A DNA stretch of 64,000 bases from Poecilobothrus nobilitatus (lineage: Eukaryota > Arthropoda > Insecta > Diptera > Dolichopodidae). Under the pieces are notes generated by a model. The model was given only the letters and a program-made list of their open reading frames with translations, ran no database searches and was not told the origin of the DNA. A program made the translations under genes and the position numbers. The DNA lies in the NCBI GenBank assembly GCA_947095535.1, contig OX352774.1:242507825-242571824 (forward strand), in the 5' to 3' direction. The stretch's first letter is position 1, and the number at the start of each line of letters is the position of its first letter. Of this stretch, positions 61,251 through 64,000 are shown piece by piece.

Positions 61251-61672
61251 ATCGTGAAAAAACAACGGGAAATGGTAGTAAAATCGATTTAAACATTCGG
61301 TATTTTCAAGATCCATTTTCAGGTGATATAAGTTAGGTATAAGTTTCCGATTTCGTTTTTATATTTAGAAATACCGTCACCTAACACAAAAATTCTATTT
61401 TCGGTCAAAATTCCTATTTGGAAGGAAAATATTCACTTTTTACTAAAAAGCAAAAAGGATATTAAAATAAGCTTAAAAACGTGAAAAAAACAACGGGAAA
61501 TGGTAGAAAAATCAATTTAAACATTCGGTATTTTCAAGATATATTTTCAGGCGATATAAGTTAGGTATAAGTTTCGGACTTCGTTTTTATATTTAGAAAT
61601 ATCGTCCCCTACACAAAAAGTCTATTTTTTGGTCAAAATTCCTATTTGGATGGAGAGAAATGGTAGAAGCAT

Positions 61673-61817
61673 TAGTGCAAGCATTTTGGACTGTTATAAT
61701 ATAAAAGTAAATTGCTGGAATAAAAAAGAAACACGAACCTCAAATTTCCTAGATTTTTATTTAACCTTATTCCAGCAATTTACTTTTATATTATAACAGT
61801 CCAAAATGCTTGCACTA
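61673..61817. repeat. Perfect 51-bp-arm inverted repeat at the array's right boundary
   Basis: Arm 61,673-61,723 and arm 61,767-61,817 are exact reverse complements across a 43-base spacer. The arms contain GCAAGCATTTTGGACTGTTA and AGTAAATTGCTGGAATAA. It starts about 20 bases after the last satellite sequence. Unlike most inverted repeats here it is not just A/T runs. A transcript through it would form a long perfect double-stranded stem. It could be a foldback transposon, a template-switch product or, less happily, an assembly artefact. Confidence 0.9.
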
Positions 61818-61853
61818 GCAATTCACTTTTATATTATAACAGTCAAAAAAGCT
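61818..61853 (+). repeat. Duplicate of part of the right arm (43-bp shift)
   Basis: GCAATTCACTTTTATATTAT and the following bases repeat 61,775-61,810 with a few differences. The right arm was therefore tandemly duplicated with a 43-base step. Confidence 0.8.
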
Positions 61854-61986
61854 AAAGTTTTACAATCAATCTTATTTTCTACTTTTTAGATGGCGAATTT
61901 GGTTTCGATAAAAGCATATTTTAAAAAATATTTTTTTTACATATTATTTTATTTTATACTTTTTAGTTTTAATTATGCACATAATA
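61854..61986. other. A+T-rich spacer in the island
   Basis: No gene or repeat recognised between the hairpin and the first tRNA-like unit. Confidence 0.5.
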
Positions 61987-62400
61987 AATGTTCCTAAATA
62001 AAACACAAAAAAGCTTAATTTTTATTTCCCTATGTTGACAACAAATATTTTGACTTAAAAACTAAACAAAAGTTGTAAAACAAAATAATTTAGCAGTATA
62101 AAAATATTCTACCTACATAAATATATTTTGTGTTTTGCTAATTAGTATTGTAAAACAGAATATGTGCAATAGACATCAATATTGGTCTAAAGTAATATTG
62201 GAGGAACGATCAAATAATATGTGTGTATTGTATGCATGGATAAGAATACAAATTCTGTTTTAAATTCATTATACAAAAAATTTTATTGAACATGAGTTAA
62301 AAAAAAAAAAGATACATCTGAATTGGATTCGAACCGAATCACCCTCATTTTCAAAACCTACACACTTTCCTATGCATGATATATGTCTTACACATGGGTG
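61987..62400 (-). repeat. tRNA-like tandem unit 1
   Basis: On the minus strand the B-box GGTTCGAATCC lies at 62,325-62,335, with a weaker A-box-like TGCATAGGAAAG around 62,365-62,376. A T12 run (62,299-62,310) follows as a Pol III terminator. The rest of the unit (TTCCTAAATAAAACAC, TGTTGACAACAAATATTTTG, TGTGTTTTGCTAATTA) recurs in units 2 and 3. Confidence 0.6.
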
Positions 62401-62424
62401 AACACAATACGAATATAAAATCTT

Positions 62425-62486
62425 AATTTTTAAGACCATGCATATTCAATATGATTATCATATGAATATGCATGGTCTTAAAAATT
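62425..62486. repeat. Perfect 24-bp-arm inverted repeat
   Basis: Arms 62,425-62,448 and 62,463-62,486 (core AAGACCATGCATATTCA) are exact reverse complements around a 14-base loop, itself nearly palindromic (TATGATTATCATA). A further AAGACCATGCATGCATAT follows directly at 62,489, so the arm is present a third time. Confidence 0.9.
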
Positions 62487-62539
62487 CTAAGACCATGCAT
62501 GCATATAAATTTCATTCTAAAATATGATTATCATTCTTA

Positions 62540-62827
62540 AATATGTTGACAACAAATATTTTGATTTATTCTAAACAATTATAATATTATGTACGTACGT
62601 ACATACTTACATACATATTTAGGAAATTTTAATTTTTTGTGTTGACAAAATTTTGTTTGTTCATAATTCGTAATGCGCAAAAGCATAATTTTGTAATGAT
62701 CTTTACTTTTTACATTCTTTACTATGTACAAAAATAATATTATATATGTATGTAGTTTGAATTTGGCAATTGGAATTATTTTGAATAAAGTTTTATATGT
62801 ATATCCATATATACACAATATACATAA
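62540..62827. repeat. Partial unit remnant and A+T-rich spacer
   Basis: It begins with ATATGTTGACAACAAATATTT as in the tRNA-like units but then diverges (GTACGTACGTACATAC). The 89-codon minus-strand frame here is low-complexity and overlaps the repeat; not called as a gene. Confidence 0.4.
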
Positions 62828-63285
62828 TAATGTTGCTAAATAAAACATATAAAACCTTAATTTTTAACGCCATGCATTGAATATGCAATAAAAAATGTTG
62901 ACAACAAATATTCTTATTTAAATCCTAAACAAATGTTTTAAATCAAAATAATTTAGCAACATAAAAATATTATATGTACCTAATATATGTATATTGTGTT
63001 TTGCTAAACCCTAATACAAAACCCATGTGCACATCAAGATTGATTGAACTAAATTATTATAGCAGGAAAGATCAAATACATGTGTATTGTATGCATGAAT
63101 TATGAATAAGAAGAAAAATAAAGTTTTGAATCTATTATACATAAAATTTTATTTAAAAAATATTGATGAATAGAGTTAAAAAAAAAAAAATTATACATAT
63201 ACGAATTGGATTCGAACCACAGTCCACACATTAACACTCACTTTCAAGACCTGTACACTTTCCTCTGCACCATATATGCATTAAT
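62828..63285 (-). repeat. tRNA-like tandem unit 2 (best preserved)
   Basis: On the minus strand the A-box TGGTGCAGAGG (63,262-63,272) fits the Pol III A-box consensus TRGYNNARNNG. The B-box GGTTCGAATCC lies at 63,208-63,218. A T-run (A-run 63,179-63,190 on the plus strand) follows about 18 bases later. The segment ends CATATAT and GTATATG can pair as a 7-bp acceptor-like stem (one G-U), and a TTGAAAG stretch sits where an anticodon loop (GAA) would be. D and T stems are imperfect, so a functional tRNA is doubtful; a tRNA-like gene or tRNA-derived SINE promoter is more likely. Confidence 0.6.
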
Positions 63286-63289
63286 TCAA

Positions 63290-63650
63290 TATGCATTACA
63301 AAATATTGACAGCAAATATTTTGATTTAAATACTAAACAAATGTTGTAAACAAAATAACTTAGCAACATACATAAAAATATTGTATGTATGGATTGTGTT
63401 TTGCTAATTATGCTAATACAAAACACCAGGAAAGATCAAAAATATAATGTGTATGTTTGTATGCATGAATAAGAGATAAAAATGTAAGTTTTAAATTCAT
63501 ATATACAAAAATGTATACATATTTTATTCAAAAAATGTTGATGAATAGATAGTTAAAAATAAAAAAATGTTGCATGTGAACTGGATTCGAACAACATGAA
63601 ACACACTTTTGAAACCTCTACACTATCCTCTGAACCATACTACACTTACA
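63290..63650 (-). repeat. tRNA-like tandem unit 3
   Basis: On the minus strand it carries A-box TGGTTCAGAGG (63,627-63,637) and B-box-like TGTTCGAATCC (63,583-63,593). A T-rich stretch follows rather than a single long T-run. The body repeats TATTGACAGCAAATATTTTG and TTGTGTTTTGCTAATTATG from unit 1. It abuts unit 2 almost directly, giving a head-to-tail arrangement of about 360-450 bp. Confidence 0.55.
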
Positions 63651-63690
63651 AATGTTGCTAACAGATTACGAAGATAATAAAAAGCGTCAC

Positions 63691-63725
63691 AGAATGACAA
63701 ATAAATAAATAAATAAATAAATAAA
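63691..63725. repeat. AAAT tetranucleotide microsatellite
   Basis: About eight AAAT units between the last tRNA-like unit and the resumed satellite. Confidence 0.85.
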
Positions 63726-63752
63726 CCGACAGCGACGAGTTAATATAAAAGC

Positions 63753-64000
63753 ATATAATAACCTCAAAATCATAAAAAATCAACGGGAAATGATAGTAAA
63801 ATCGTTTTAAACATTCGGTATTTTCAAGATCCATTTTCAGGCAATACTAGTTATATATAAGTTTCGGATTTCGTTTTTATATCTAGAAATATCGTCCCCT
63901 ACACAAAAATTTTATTTTTTGGTCAAAATTCCTATTTGGAAGGAAAATATTCAGTTTTTACTGAAGAAGCAAAAATGATAACAATAAGCTTAAAATCGTG
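63753..64000 (+). repeat. Satellite array resumes, continues past window end
   Basis: From about CCTCAAAATCATAAAAAATC onward the sequence is the same ~228-bp monomer (AACGGGAAAT, ATTCGGTATTTTCAAGATCC, GAAATATCGTCCCCTACAC) in the same orientation, and it is cut by the end of the window. The first bases resemble the variant near 50,590-50,620 (CTCAAAATCATAAAAAATC). Confidence 0.95.

Larger units (their letters stand above)
45951..61655 (+). repeat. Satellite DNA array, ~228-bp monomer, ~68 copies
   Basis: A monomer recurs head to tail without interruption for about 15.7 kb. Landmarks in order are ATATTCAGTTTTTACTGAAG, ATGATATCAAAATAAGCTT, GTGAAAAAACAACGGGAAAT, AAAAATCGATTTAAACATTC, TTTTCAGGCGATATAAG, CGGATTTCGTTTTTATATTT, GAAATATCGTCCCCTACAC and CTATTTTTTGGTCAAAATTC. 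Adjacent CGGG landmarks lie 228 bp apart in most places (for example 52,205 to 52,433 and 57,722 to 57,950). Most monomers carry an AAGCTT (HindIII) and an ATCGAT (ClaI) site. No frame of 60 codons exists on either strand. Units differ by single bases, small indels and a few truncations (for example near 49,040, 53,440, 54,940, 57,006, 58,514). The length and position fit a heterochromatic or centromere-adjacent satellite (inference). Confidence 0.97.

Noticed and set aside
45951..61655. CENP-B-box-like motif around CGTGAAAAAACAACGGG in the satellite
   Set aside because: The CGGG half fits, but the upstream TTCG is missing and the spacing is wrong for NTTCGNNNNANNCGGGN.
45951..61655. CRISPR-like array (regular repeats)
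   Set aside because: Repeats are directly adjacent 228-bp monomers without unique spacers, in eukaryotic DNA.
62579..62848. 89-codon minus-strand frame
   Set aside because: Tyr/Ile/Lys-rich, spans a repeat remnant and a GTAC-rich microsatellite, and has no recognisable domain.

Overview
The window looks like non-coding DNA from an insect nuclear genome, most probably a fly (Diptera). It is very A+T-rich (roughly three quarters or more by eye), full of poly-A/T runs and short microsatellites. It carries non-autonomous elements with the build of the dipteran INE-1/DINE-1 (Helentron-like) family: a subterminal TATACCC / GGGTATA inverted repeat, a terminal hairpin, and an ACGGACGGAC-type motif before the 3' end. 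No complete protein-coding gene could be supported. Nearly all short open frames are low-complexity translations of A/T-rich DNA or of repeats. The order-level assignment is inference.

Region 1-45.6 kb is intergenic or intronic-looking DNA with scattered mobile-element remains. These are two kinds of INE-1-like elements (374-950, 13.0-13.9 kb, and 22.26-22.76 kb nested in a larger inverted-repeat element); a three-copy dispersed repeat (1.88, 3.50 and 7.50 kb); and two elements with long inverted ends and perfect 9-bp target duplications, as in Mutator-like elements (19.76-20.89 and 39.99-40.76 kb). There is also a tRNA-derived SINE family with two copies bounded by target duplications (33.28 and 36.41 kb) and an older relative (15.85 kb), tRNA-like remnants (14.96 and 35.56 kb), a 371-bp TACAG...CTGTA element (26.03 kb), and the decayed 3' end of a non-LTR retrotransposon (27.48-27.85 kb). 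One weak candidate first exon lies at 33.93-34.05 kb.

Region 45.65-61.66 kb is one uninterrupted satellite array of about 68 copies of a ~228-bp monomer, most with HindIII (AAGCTT) and ClaI (ATCGAT) sites. It begins directly inside a copy of a dispersed repeat that also occurs near 1 kb and 37.4-38.0 kb. It shows alternating short/long units at its left edge, nested duplications at 48-50.5 kb, and a higher-order repeat of about 9-11 monomers at 56.8-61.2 kb.

The array stops at a perfect 51-bp-arm inverted repeat (61,673-61,817). A ~2.1-kb island follows (61.66-63.75 kb) with three tRNA-like Pol III cassettes on the minus strand, each followed by a T-run or T-rich stretch, plus a second perfect hairpin. 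The satellite then resumes at about 63,753 and runs off the end of the window, so the true array is longer than seen here. The most notable structure is this satellite, island, satellite arrangement with its hairpin boundary and tandem tRNA-like units.
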